Part shown: piece after piece, positions 1-6,727 of the stretch
How positions within the stretch are numbered: the first letter of the stretch is position 1
Layout: each line of letters begins with the position of its first letter
NCBI GenBank assembly: GCA_026713405.1
Contig: JAPOON010000044.1
Span: 1-8,069, forward strand
Source: Gammaproteobacteria bacterium
Lineage (GTDB): Bacteria; Pseudomonadota; Gammaproteobacteria; Pseudomonadales; Azotimanducaceae_A
DNA length: 8,069 bases
Direction: 5' to 3'
Notes under the pieces: generated by a model
Database searches by the model: none
Told to the model about the DNA's origin: nothing
Seen by the model: the letters and a program-made list of their open reading frames with translations, nothing else
Program-made: the position numbers and the translations under genes

Positions 1-672
1 CGTTCTCGTCGGCCGCCTCGAGGAAGGAGGGGCGCGGGCGCCGTCGAATACCGTGCGGGGGTAGACCTCGTCGCTGATGAGCAGGATGGTGCGCTCCCTG
101 CAGAACGCGAGCAGCCGGCGCTGTTCTTCCCCGGCCATGACCCAGCCGGTGGGGTTGCAGGGCGAGTTGACGTAGACAGCCCTGGTGTTGGGCCTGACCG
201 CCGCGAACAGTTCTTCCAGGTCCAGGCGCCAGCCCCGGGGCGTGAGGCGCTGCCGGACGTGGCCGATTTCGGCGCCGGTCACCTGGAAAACCGCCTCGAT
301 GTTCGGCCAGGCGGGGCTTACGATCAGCGCGTGGTCACCGCGGCCGAGCGCCGTCTGCGCGGCCATGGTGACGCCGAGCATGGTGGCCCCGGGCACCGTG
401 ACGCGGTCGGGATGGATATCGAGCCCGTACAGCCGGTCGAGGTAGCGTTTCACGGCGAGGCGCAACTCGGGCAGGCCGCAGGTGTGCACGTAGAAGGTGT
501 GCCCGTCGTCCAGGGCGGTCTTGGCCGCATCCCGGATGAAATCAGGGGTAACAAGGTCACCTTCGCCGAACCACAGCGGAATCACGTCCGTATCGTCGAA
601 TCGGCTGAACGCCACCTTCGTGATGCCGTTCTGCTCGATGCGTTCTATTTCCTGTCTGAAGGCTGAGGTCAT
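1..672 (-). CDS. Class I/II pyridoxal-phosphate aminotransferase, N-terminal part, with an apparent frameshift near the window edge
   Basis: The gene starts at the ATG at 672 (MTSAFRQEIER); the only in-frame stop just upstream is a TAG about 30 bases away, so no other canonical start fits. It encodes the N-terminal half of a fold-type I PLP aminotransferase of the aspartate aminotransferase family. Visible family motifs are NSPCNPTGW (residues 169-177, with the PLP-contacting Asn173) and ISDEVY (199-204, with the Asp201 and Tyr204 PLP contacts). The Schiff-base lysine and the arginine that binds the substrate carboxylate would lie outside the window. After Ala214 the frame reads PPSSRRPTRT, whereas the other frame from base 28 reads SFLEAADEN, which fits this family after the tyrosine motif. 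This suggests one C is missing from the run complementary to 29-32. The substrate cannot be told; the family includes histidinol-phosphate-like and aspartate-like enzymes. It lies downstream of mgtE on the same strand, 248 bases away, so it may be a separate transcription unit. Confidence 0.82.
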   Translation of the reverse strand, partial: MTSAFRQEIERIEQNGITKVAFSRFDDTDVIPLWFGEGDLVTPDFIRDAAKTALDDGHTFYVHTCGLPELRLAVKRYLDRLYGLDIHPDRVTVPGATMLGVTMAAQTALGRGDHALIVSPAWPNIEAVFQVTGAEIGHVRQRLTPRGWRLDLEELFAAVRPNTRAVYVNSPCNPTGWVMAGEEQRRLLAFCRERTILLISDEVYPRTVFDGARAPPSSRRPTRT

Positions 673-920
673 TGGTCGTTCGGCCCTTGCAATCCCGATA
701 CTCTACGCGGCCGGTCACCGGTATTCCACGTCGGCTTCACCGGCAGTTCACGGCCTGCCGGCGCCTCGGCTGCGCACCGGAAAAAACAAGCCGTGCACTA
801 TTTTGACCCCTCGATCGAGAGTCGGTTCCGGCGCCAGGTGCAGGCCGGGGACCTGCTGCTCTCCAGGCAGCACCACGACGGAACCGGAGGCCTGTCAAAT
901 CGTGGTTGCCGAACGGGTCC
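673..920. other. Non-coding spacer between mgtE and the aminotransferase gene
   Basis: No convincing gene lies here; the small open frames overlap the end of mgtE and resemble no family I know. The spacer holds several short dyads: CCGGCAG/CTGCCGG (740-761), the palindrome CTCGATCGAG (810-819), TGCTGC/GCAGCA with a 7-base loop (854-872), and ACCACGA/TCGTGGT with a 21-base gap (872-906). The minus strand has a T6 run (complement of 781-786), but no strong stem directly precedes it. The spacer most likely contains the 3' end of the mgtE transcript and the promoter of the aminotransferase gene, but I see no convincing -35/-10 pair. Confidence 0.5.
740..761. repeat. Perfect 7-bp inverted repeat in the mgtE-aminotransferase spacer
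   Basis: CCGGCAG at 740-746 is matched by CTGCCGG at 755-761, with an 8-base loop. It lies in the non-coding spacer upstream of the aminotransferase start and downstream of mgtE. As RNA on the minus strand it would form a GC-rich hairpin, but no run of U follows it, so it is not a typical intrinsic terminator. It could be an operator, a transcript-end hairpin or chance in GC-rich DNA. The repeat itself is certain; its function is unknown. Confidence 0.4.
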
Positions 921-2258
921 TCACGCGTAAGCCCAGGTGGCGAGGCCCAGAAAGACAAAGAACCCCGTCACGTCGGTAATGGTGGTGAGAATCACGCCGC
1001 CGGCGATGGCCGGGTCGATGGACAGCCGGTTGAGCGCGCTCGGCAACAGGCTGCCGGAAACGGCGGCGACCACGATGTTGACCACCATGGCCACGGCGAT
1101 CACACCGCCGAGAATGGGATCGCGGAAGGCGACCGCGGCCGTGACGGCCACCAGCGCCGCCCAGAACAGGCCGTTCACTGTCGCGACGATGAATTCGCGG
1201 TTCAGGAGCCAGAGCAGGTTGGCTTGCCCCACATGGCCGAGGGCGATACCGCGGATCACCAGGGTCAGCGTTTGCGTGCCGGCGATTCCGCCCATGCTGG
1301 CGACGATGGGCATGAGCACCGCCAGCGCCACCACCTTGGCGATGGTCTCCTCGAAGATGTTGATCACCGCTGCCGCCACGAAGGCGGTGATCAGGTTGAT
1401 GCCGAGCCAGATGGTGCGGCGCCGGACCGATTTGGCGATGGGTGCGAAGGTATCCTCGTCGAGTTCGAGGCCGGCCCGGGCGAGTACCGCCTCGTCCGCA
1501 TCCTCGATGATGACGTCGACCACATCGTCGATGGTGATCCGGCCCACCAGCTTGCCGTCCGCGTCGATAACCGGGGCGGATACCAGGTCCTCTTCGGCGA
1601 ATAGCCTGGCGACCTCGGTGTCATTCAGGTCCACGGGAATCGCCCGGGCATCGGTATCCATTACTTCCCGCACGGTCACGCTCGGGTCCGAAGTCAGAAG
1701 CTTGGCGATGGGCAGCATGCCCACGTACTCGTCCCGGCTGTTCACCACCACCAGGGCATCCGTGGTCTCCGGCAGCACCTTGCGCAGGCGCAGGTAGCGC
1801 AGCACGATGTCCAGGGCATGGCGGGGCTGCACCGTGATGGCATCGGTGTTCATCAGCCCGCCGGCGCTGTCCTCGGGGAAGGACATCACCGCTTCCACCC
1901 GGGCCCGGTCCGCCGCGCCCATGGAATCGAGTACCTGTTGGGCGATGGTGTCCGGCAATTCCTGGAGCAGGTCGGCCAGGTCGTCGGTGTCGAGATCGTC
2001 GGCAGCGGCAACGAGCTGGGCGGTGTCCATGCCCTCCAGGAAGTCGGCGCGCACGTCCTCCGCGAGGTGGTACAGCACCTGGTTGGAGGTGTCGTCGTCC
2101 ATCAGGTCCCAGAGAAATTCGCGCACCTTGGGGGGCGACGCTTCCAGCAGGTTGGCGGTTTCCTGGGGCCGGAGGGACTTCAGCAGAACGCGGGAGTCGT
2201 CCAGTGCGCCGGCACCGTACGACCGGATGACTTCGCTGAAGCGTTCCTGGAAATCCAT
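921..2258 (-). CDS. mgtE: MgtE-family magnesium channel/transporter
   Basis: This is a 445-residue inner-membrane Mg2+ channel of the MgtE family, which as a dimer moves Mg2+ into the cytoplasm and closes when its cytosolic domains bind Mg2+. The order of domains is typical: an acidic helical MgtE N domain (about residues 15-120), two CBS domains (about 133-190 and 195-255), a plug helix (about 260-280) and five membrane segments (about 283-445). Pore motifs are clear: PIVASMGGIAGTQTLTL (317-333) and TTITDVTGFFVFLGLA (425-440), where Asp429 corresponds to the Mg2+-binding aspartate. I chose the ATG at 2258 (MDFQERFSEV) because the family begins there. The frame extends to a TTG at 2324, but the extra 22 residues are proline/arginine-rich, unlike the family, and no ribosome binding site precedes that TTG. 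It follows ptsO by 82 bases and is probably co-transcribed. That gap is too short for the magnesium riboswitch leaders found before some Mg2+ transporter genes. Confidence 0.95.
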   Translation of the reverse strand: MDFQERFSEVIRSYGAGALDDSRVLLKSLRPQETANLLEASPPKVREFLWDLMDDDTSNQVLYHLAEDVRADFLEGMDTAQLVAAADDLDTDDLADLLQELPDTIAQQVLDSMGAADRARVEAVMSFPEDSAGGLMNTDAITVQPRHALDIVLRYLRLRKVLPETTDALVVVNSRDEYVGMLPIAKLLTSDPSVTVREVMDTDARAIPVDLNDTEVARLFAEEDLVSAPVIDADGKLVGRITIDDVVDVIIEDADEAVLARAGLELDEDTFAPIAKSVRRRTIWLGINLITAFVAAAVINIFEETIAKVVALAVLMPIVASMGGIAGTQTLTLVIRGIALGHVGQANLLWLLNREFIVATVNGLFWAALVAVTAAVAFRDPILGGVIAVAMVVNIVVAAVSGSLLPSALNRLSIDPAIAGGVILTTITDVTGFFVFLGLATWAYA

Positions 2259-2340
2259 GGCTCGATACTGTCCGCGACGCTCGGGACCCGGCGGCAAGGT
2301 TACGGGTTCGCTACGGGGTTGCAAGCTGCTGCGAGCGGGT

Positions 2341-2610
2341 TTACTCGTCTTCGCCGAAACGATCCGCGATGAGCGCCTCGATGGCCGCGAACGCCTCCGC
2401 CTCGTCCTCTCCCTCGACGGTCAGTTCCAGTACGCTGCCCACGGGTGCGGCCAGCAGCAGTATGTTCATGATGCTCTTGCCGTCCACCGCGGCGCCGTCT
2501 TTCTCGAGGGTGATCCGGCTGGCAAAGGTTCTGGCCACGGAAACGAGCTTCGCGGCAGCGCGGGCGTGCAGGCCGAGGCGGTTGACGAGCGTGACCTCGG
2601 CGCGCCTCAT
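2341..2610 (-). CDS. ptsO: HPr-like phosphocarrier NPr of the nitrogen PTS
   Basis: This 89-residue cytoplasmic protein is an HPr-family phosphocarrier. The motif NRLGLHARAA carries the phosphorylated His15, and GKSIMNILLLAA carries Ser46 in the position of the HPr regulatory serine. The protein would receive phosphate from EI-Ntr (PtsP, not in this window) and pass it to EIIA-Ntr (PtsN), encoded just upstream. The context (rpoN, hpf, ptsN and rapZ in order) marks it as NPr (PtsO) rather than the sugar-PTS HPr (PtsH), although the sequence alone would allow either. Its ATG overlaps the rapZ stop in an ATGA, which implies translational coupling. No strong ribosome binding site is visible. The length is normal for the family (85-90 residues). 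Confidence 0.94.
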   Translation of the reverse strand: MRRAEVTLVNRLGLHARAAAKLVSVARTFASRITLEKDGAAVDGKSIMNILLLAAPVGSVLELTVEGEDEAEAFAAIEALIADRFGEDE

Positions 2611-3467
2611 GCCCGTCGCCCCAGTTCCCGGTGGCGTACGAGCACGTTGGCGCAGCGGTCGGCGAAATGCAGCCCGAGGCGGTCCGCCATGTAGACGCTG
2701 CGGTGCTGGCCGCCGGTGCAGCCGAGACTCACCGTCACGTATGCCCGGTTGTTTTCCTCGAAGCGCGGCAGCCAGCTTTGCAGGTGACCCGCAATGTCTT
2801 CGAACATGTTCGCCACGGGCGCTTCGCCGGCAAGGTGGGCGCGTACCCGCTCGTCGAGCCCGGTAAGCGGTTGCAGGTCAGGCACCCAGTTGGGGTTGGG
2901 CAGGCAGCGGAGGTCGAAGACCATGTCGGAGTCCGGCGGAACGCCGAAACGGAAACCGAAGGATCGGAACAGGAGGCTCAAGCCAGCCTGTGTGCGTGCC
3001 ACGACCCGGTCGCGGACCGATTCGATCAACTGCTGGGCGAGGAAGTCGCTGGTATCGATGCGGAGGTCGGCCAGGCCGGCGATGTGGACGAGCAGTTCCG
3101 TTTCCGCTTCGATTGCCTGGGGCAGGTCGGTCTGTGCATCGGTCAACGGGTGGCGGCGGCGGGTTTCGCTGGCCCGGCGCACCAGCGTGGCGTTCGAAGC
3201 ATCCAGATAGATCACCTCGCACTCGAGCCCGGCATCGTTCAGGGCGCTCAGGATTTCGGGAAATCGCTCGAGTCCGGTGGTACGCGCATCGATGCAGACG
3301 GCCATGTTGCCGTTGCGGGCGATGGGAACGCGCAGGGCCTGGTCGACGAGGGATTGCAGCAGGCCCACGGGCAGGTTGTCCACGCAGTGGTAACCGGCGT
3401 CTTCCAGGGTGCGCAGCGCCGTGCTCTTCCCGGAACCCGACCGGCCGCTGATGATGGTCAGTTTCAT
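2607..3467 (-). CDS. rapZ: RNase adapter protein / P-loop nucleotide-binding regulator RapZ
   Basis: This 286-residue protein is close in length to E. coli RapZ (284). It has a Walker A motif, GRSGSGKST (residues 8-16), a CVDNLP segment typical of the family, and the C-terminal signature GCTGGQHRSVY (249-259) in the domain that binds small RNA. In enterics RapZ presents the small RNA GlmZ to RNase E and so controls glucosamine-6-phosphate synthase (GlmS) and envelope precursor supply; whether that RNA exists here cannot be seen. The ATG at 3467 was chosen because the family begins MKLTIISGRSGSGKS. The frame is open upstream to 3908 but there it is only a shadow of ptsN. The start overlaps the ptsN stop in an ATGA, and the stop overlaps the ptsO start in the same way. 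Confidence 0.96.
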   Translation of the reverse strand: MKLTIISGRSGSGKSTALRTLEDAGYHCVDNLPVGLLQSLVDQALRVPIARNGNMAVCIDARTTGLERFPEILSALNDAGLECEVIYLDASNATLVRRASETRRRHPLTDAQTDLPQAIEAETELLVHIAGLADLRIDTSDFLAQQLIESVRDRVVARTQAGLSLLFRSFGFRFGVPPDSDMVFDLRCLPNPNWVPDLQPLTGLDERVRAHLAGEAPVANMFEDIAGHLQSWLPRFEENNRAYVTVSLGCTGGQHRSVYMADRLGLHFADRCANVLVRHRELGRRA

Positions 3468-3940
3468 GCCCGGGCCCCGAACGGACGCGCGGCCGCGTCG
3501 AACAGAATTGCGCTGAGATCGCCGGAGTTGCCGGCCTGCCGCAGGCGCTCGCGGGTGGCCGGGTCGCGAAATACGGTGGCGAGGGTGGCCAGCACCTCGA
3601 GGTGTACGCTGTTTTCCCCGGGAGGCACCACCAGCACGAAAACCAGGTCTACCGGCTTGCCGTCCGGCGCATCGTAGTCCACAGGTTCCGCCAGCAGGAA
3701 GAAGGCCGCCATCATGCCGGGGCACTCCAGGCGGCAGTGGGGGATCGCAACTCCCTCGCCGATGCCGGTACTGCCGAGGCGCTCCCGCTCCATGAGCGCA
3801 TCGAACAGGGGCCGCGCGTCCACGCCGGGATGCTGTTCGGCGAGGAGATCCGCGGCGAAATCGAGGCTGCGCTTGCGGCTGTGGGCCGACACGGCCCGGC
3901 GAACGCACTGCGGCGGGAGCAGGTCTTCGATGCGCACCAT
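3464..3940 (-). CDS. ptsN: Nitrogen regulatory PTS EIIA-Ntr protein
   Basis: This is a 158-residue cytoplasmic EIIA domain of the fructose/mannitol type. The phosphorylation site is the histidine in GEGVAIPHCRLE (His68), matching the active His of E. coli PtsN. It is the terminal phosphate acceptor of the PtsP-NPr-PtsN chain. In other bacteria its phosphorylation state tunes potassium transport and regulatory kinases. The start is set at the ATG at 3940 (MVRIEDLLPP), because the open frame up to 4060 adds 40 serine/arginine-rich residues that overlap hpf and do not resemble the family. No clear ribosome binding site is visible upstream. It starts 46 bases after the hpf stop and its own stop overlaps the rapZ start by 4 bases, as expected for a polycistronic message. 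Confidence 0.95.
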   Translation of the reverse strand: MVRIEDLLPPQCVRRAVSAHSRKRSLDFAADLLAEQHPGVDARPLFDALMERERLGSTGIGEGVAIPHCRLECPGMMAAFFLLAEPVDYDAPDGKPVDLVFVLVVPPGENSVHLEVLATLATVFRDPATRERLRQAGNSGDLSAILFDAAARPFGARA

Positions 3941-3986
3941 GTGCTGTTGTCGGACTCGAGCCGCACCAATTCGTAGTCGGGCGCGG

Positions 3987-4289
3987 CTAACCCCGGCCGT
4001 GGCGCCGGGCGGTGACTTTCTCCTTGTACTTGACGATCTGGCGGTCGAGCTTGTCGGCAAGCATGTCGATTGCCGCGTAAAGGTCGCCGGACGTGGCGTC
4101 CGCGAACAGTTCGGCGCCGCTCACGTGGGCGGTCGCCTCGGCCCTCTGGTCGAGCTTCTGAACGCTCAGCACCACGTGCATGTTGGTGATCTGATCGTAG
4201 TGCCGCTCAAGCCGGGTCAGCTTGCCGGTGACGTAGTTCTTCAGGGCCGGCGTGACATCGATGTGGTGTCCCGAAATGCTCAACTGCAT
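3987..4289 (-). CDS. hpf: Ribosome hibernation promoting factor, short form
   Basis: This 100-residue protein is the short HPF/YhbH type of the ribosome hibernation family (E. coli HPF is 95 residues). It begins MQLSISGHHIDVTPAL, typical of the family, followed by a conserved beta-alpha-beta fold, and ends in a basic helix (DKLDRQIVKYKEKV). Such proteins bind the 30S decoding centre and promote 100S ribosome dimers in stationary phase or starvation. The C-terminal dimerisation domain of long HPF is absent. It has the clearest ribosome binding site in the window, AGGAGG six bases before the ATG, in a 103-base spacer after rpoN. Its stop is a TAG. The position between rpoN and ptsN is the standard one. 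Confidence 0.96.
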   Translation of the reverse strand: MQLSISGHHIDVTPALKNYVTGKLTRLERHYDQITNMHVVLSVQKLDQRAEATAHVSGAELFADATSGDLYAAIDMLADKLDRQIVKYKEKVTARRHGRG

Positions 4290-4295
4290 GGGATG

Positions 4296-4301
4296 CCTCC
4301 T
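4296..4301 (-). promoter_or_regulatory. Strong ribosome binding site of hpf
   Basis: The minus strand reads AGGAGG here, followed by the six bases CATCCC and then the hpf ATG at 4289. It is the only full consensus Shine-Dalgarno I see in the window, and it fixes the hpf start. It suggests that HPF is translated more strongly than its neighbours on the same message. Confidence 0.85.
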
Positions 4302-4324
4302 TTGGAAATGCTGGGGGTGAAAGA

Positions 4325-4340
4325 CCGGCGTTCATGCCGG
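4325..4340 (-). other. Small hairpin in the rpoN-hpf spacer
   Basis: On the minus strand CCGGC and GCCGG form a 5-bp stem around the loop ATGAAC, followed by TCTTTC. It lies after the rpoN stop and about 36 bases before hpf. It could be a weak attenuator or an mRNA-processing or stability element between the two genes. The stem is short and the trailing U tract is broken, so chance is possible. Confidence 0.3.
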
Positions 4341-4392
4341 GCCTCTCGTTCGCGGATCGGAGCGTCGCATGGGCCAACAAGCCTGCACCCCG

Positions 4393-5976
4393 TCACCGCT
4401 TTTGCGCCGGGCCGGGGCATCGCACCGTAAGGCGCTTGCGCCGGTTCGACGATGGAATCGACATCGATTCGCGGTATTTGGCAACGGTGCGCCTCGCGAC
4501 ATTGATGTTACGTTCCGCCAGTATTGCCGCGATCCTGCTGTCGCTCAATGGTTTTCTCGGATTTTCGTCTGCCAGGAGTTTCCTGATCAGCGCGCGGATC
4601 GCCGTACTGGAGATTTCGTCGCCATCGGTGGTGCCCACGTGGCTTGAGAAAAAGTACTTCAGCTCGAACAGGCCGCGGGGCGTCTGCATGTACTTCCTGC
4701 TGGTGACCCGGGAAATGGTCGACTCGTGCAGGCTCACGGCGTCGGCGACGTCGTGCAGCACCAGGGGCCGCATGTGCTCTTCGCCGTGTTCCAGGAAGGG
4801 GCGCTGGAACTCGACGATCTTGCTCGCCACCTTGAGCAGTGTCTCGTGCCGGCTCTCCAGGCTCTTCAGGAACCAGCGGGCTTCGGTCAGGTTGTCCCTC
4901 AGCCAGGCGTTCTGCCGGCTGTTGTCGGCTCGCCGCACCAGCGAGGCGTAGCCCTGGTTGATGCGCAGCCCCGGGGTCGCCTCCGGGTTCAGTTCGACCA
5001 CCCAGCGGTCTTTTTCCTTGTGCACCACCACGTCGGGGATCACGTATTCGGCCGGGCCGGTGGCAAGCGCGGCGCCGGGGCGCGGGTTCAGGGACTGGAT
5101 CAGGGCGGAAACCTCGGCGAGTTCCGGTTCACCGAGACGCGTCCGGCGCTTGAGGGTGGTGAAGTCCCTGTCGCCGAGCAGCCCGAGGTGTTCCGAGACG
5201 ACGGCCATGGCTTCGTCGCGCCAGGGCGTCGAAGCGTCCAGTGCCTGGAGTTGCAGCGTGAGGCACTCCGAAATGTCCCTGGCGGCGACGCCGGCCGGGT
5301 CGAAGTGCTGGATGCGCTTCAGCACGGCATCCACTTCGTTTGCGCCGATCCCCAGGGCCGGGTCGAAACTCTCCAGCAGGTCGTCGATTCCGGCCTCGAG
5401 CATGCCGTCGGAATTGACGGCGTCGATGATCGCCGTGGCGATCAGGCGGTCGGAATCCGACATGGGCGTCAGGTTCAACTGCCAGCGCAGGTGATCGTCC
5501 AGGGTCTCCGCGGCGCTGTTGGTGTCGGCGATGTCGCGATAGCCCTCGCCCGCGTTTGCCGGCGTTGCCGGGGGCTGGTAGATGTCGTCCCAGTTGCTGT
5601 CGACCGGCAGCTCCTGGGGGATGGGCCGGGTCAGTTCCGCATCCACGGCAGGCTGTTCCGGCACGGTTTCCGCGAGATCGGACAACCCGGCAGCCCCGGG
5701 AGCGTCGGATGTGGCTCCGGGCTCATCCGCGTATGCGGGGAGGCTGGAGTCTGCGAACGTGTCGGGCTCCGGTTCGCGGTTGCCTTCGCCGGCCGCCTGC
5801 TCGGCGGTTTCCCCCTCGGACTCCTCTTCCAGCATCGGGTTGCTTTCCAGTACTTCCGTTATCTCCTGCTGGAGGTCCAGGGCCGAGAGTTGCAGCAGGC
5901 GAATGGCCTGTTGCAACTGCGGTGTCATCCTGAGTTGCTGGCGGAGGCCGAGGGACAGTGTGGGCTTCATGGCCAT
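4393..5976 (-). CDS. rpoN: RNA polymerase sigma-54 factor
   Basis: This 527-residue protein is the alternative sigma factor that directs RNA polymerase to -24/-12 promoters and needs AAA+ activators. Region I is the glutamine/leucine-rich activator-contact segment (LRQQLRMTPQLQQAIRLLQL). Region II (about residues 50-125) is long, acidic and proline-rich. Region III carries the core-binding domain, a helix-turn-helix around residues 408-427 (VADAVSLHESTISRV) and the exact RpoN box ARRTVAKYRE (494-503), which reads the -24 element. The family usually ends shortly after PSSNRRKRL; here about 11 residues follow, ending in AQKR. The frame begins at the ATG at 5976 (MAMKPTLSL). A second ATG at 5970 matches the usual MKP start of relatives, and neither has a clear ribosome binding site. 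It begins 21 bases after the lptB stop, as in other Gammaproteobacteria. Confidence 0.97.
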   Translation of the reverse strand: MAMKPTLSLGLRQQLRMTPQLQQAIRLLQLSALDLQQEITEVLESNPMLEEESEGETAEQAAGEGNREPEPDTFADSSLPAYADEPGATSDAPGAAGLSDLAETVPEQPAVDAELTRPIPQELPVDSNWDDIYQPPATPANAGEGYRDIADTNSAAETLDDHLRWQLNLTPMSDSDRLIATAIIDAVNSDGMLEAGIDDLLESFDPALGIGANEVDAVLKRIQHFDPAGVAARDISECLTLQLQALDASTPWRDEAMAVVSEHLGLLGDRDFTTLKRRTRLGEPELAEVSALIQSLNPRPGAALATGPAEYVIPDVVVHKEKDRWVVELNPEATPGLRINQGYASLVRRADNSRQNAWLRDNLTEARWFLKSLESRHETLLKVASKIVEFQRPFLEHGEEHMRPLVLHDVADAVSLHESTISRVTSRKYMQTPRGLFELKYFFSSHVGTTDGDEISSTAIRALIRKLLADENPRKPLSDSRIAAILAERNINVARRTVAKYRESMSIPSSNRRKRLTVRCPGPAQKR

Positions 5977-5997
5977 GCGCGTCAGGTTGCCACGACG

Positions 5998-6723
5998 TCA
6001 AAGGCGAAAGCTCTCGCCCAGGTAGACGTTGCGCACGGTTTCGTTGGCGAGGATCGCCTCGGCATCGCCTTCAGCGATGATGTGCCCTTCGTTGACGATG
6101 TAGGCCCGGTCGCAGATGTCCAGGGTGTCCCGCACGTTGTGGTCTGTGACCAGTACCCCGATGTCGCGTGCCGCGAGATCGCGCATCTCCTGCTTGATGT
6201 CCCCGACGGATATGGGATCGACGCCCGCGAACGGCTCGTCGAGCAGCATGAAGCGGGGATTGCTGGCCAGGGCGCGGGCGATCTCGACGCGCCGGCGCTC
6301 CCCTCCGGAGAGGCGCTCACCGAGGGACTTGCGCACCGCATGCAGATTGAACTCGTCGAGCAGCTGTTCGAGCAGCCGCGCCTGCGCTTTCCGGTCAAGA
6401 TCGCGGCGCAGCTCGAGGATGGCGCGCAGGTTGTCCTCGGCGGATAGTTTCCGGAACACGCTGGCCTCCTGCGGCAGGTAGCCGATGCCGGCCCGGGCGC
6501 GCAGGTGCATGGGTGATGCGGACAGGTCCCGGCCGTCGAGGTTGATGGTGCCGCCCTCGGCTTTCAGGAGCCCCACGATCATGTAGAAGCAGGTGGTCTT
6601 GCCGGCGCCGTTCGGGCCGAGCAGGCCGACAATCTCACCGCTCTCCACCCGCAGGCCGACGTTCTCTACGGCGAGCCGTGTGCGGTATTCCTTGCGGAGG
6701 TTCTGGGCTTCAAGGACGGCCAC
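5998..6723 (-). CDS. lptB: LPS export ABC transporter ATP-binding protein LptB
   Basis: This 241-residue protein, the same length as E. coli LptB, is the cytoplasmic ATPase that powers extraction of lipopolysaccharide from the inner membrane with LptF, LptG and LptC. All ABC motifs are intact: Walker [10 protein letters not shown] (36-44), Q-loop YLPQEASVF (Gln85), signature LSGGERRR (138-145), Walker [14 protein letters not shown] with Glu163, and the H-loop His195 in VTDHNVRDT. The start is a GTG at 6723, four bases after the lptA TAA. No other start codon lies near the conserved N-terminus, which begins [10 protein letters not shown]. LptF and LptG are not encoded here; in relatives they usually lie elsewhere in the chromosome. 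Confidence 0.97.
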   Translation of the reverse strand: MAVLEAQNLRKEYRTRLAVENVGLRVESGEIVGLLGPNGAGKTTCFYMIVGLLKAEGGTINLDGRDLSASPMHLRARAGIGYLPQEASVFRKLSAEDNLRAILELRRDLDRKAQARLLEQLLDEFNLHAVRKSLGERLSGGERRRVEIARALASNPRFMLLDEPFAGVDPISVGDIKQEMRDLAARDIGVLVTDHNVRDTLDICDRAYIVNEGHIIAEGDAEAILANETVRNVYLGESFRL

Positions 6724-6727
6724 GGGC

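Noticed and set aside
870..898. Perfect TTGACA (-35-like) on the minus strand, complement of 893-898
   Set aside because: At 16-18 bases downstream there is only GC-rich sequence (TGGTGC-like) with no resemblance to a -10 element.
737..958. 73-codon minus-strand open frame in the spacer
   Set aside because: It starts inside the 3' end of mgtE in another frame, has arginine/proline-rich composition and no clear ribosome binding site, so it is likely a chance frame.
906..1797. Long plus-strand open frames (232 and 286 codons) across mgtE
   Set aside because: They are shadows of mgtE: His/Gly/Asp-rich or Ser/Thr/Arg-rich composition with no family motif.
2259..2340. Possible Mg2+-sensing riboswitch before mgtE
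   Set aside because: The gap to ptsO is only 82 bases, too short for the known magnesium leader RNAs, and no strong stem set or terminator is visible.
2631..3677. 348-codon plus-strand open frame opposite rapZ and ptsN
   Set aside because: It is antisense to two well-supported genes and has low-information composition and no known domain.
3468..3908. N-terminal extension of rapZ
   Set aside because: The open frame continues upstream only because the GC-rich ptsN sequence lacks stops in it. The RapZ family begins at MKLTIISGRSG, and the arginine/proline-rich extension overlaps ptsN.
4726..6447. 573-codon open frame on the plus strand
   Set aside because: It is antisense to rpoN and lptB, whose motifs are complete. 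Its composition (Gly, Val, His, Gln, Arg) is typical of a GC-rich shadow frame and it has no recognisable domain.
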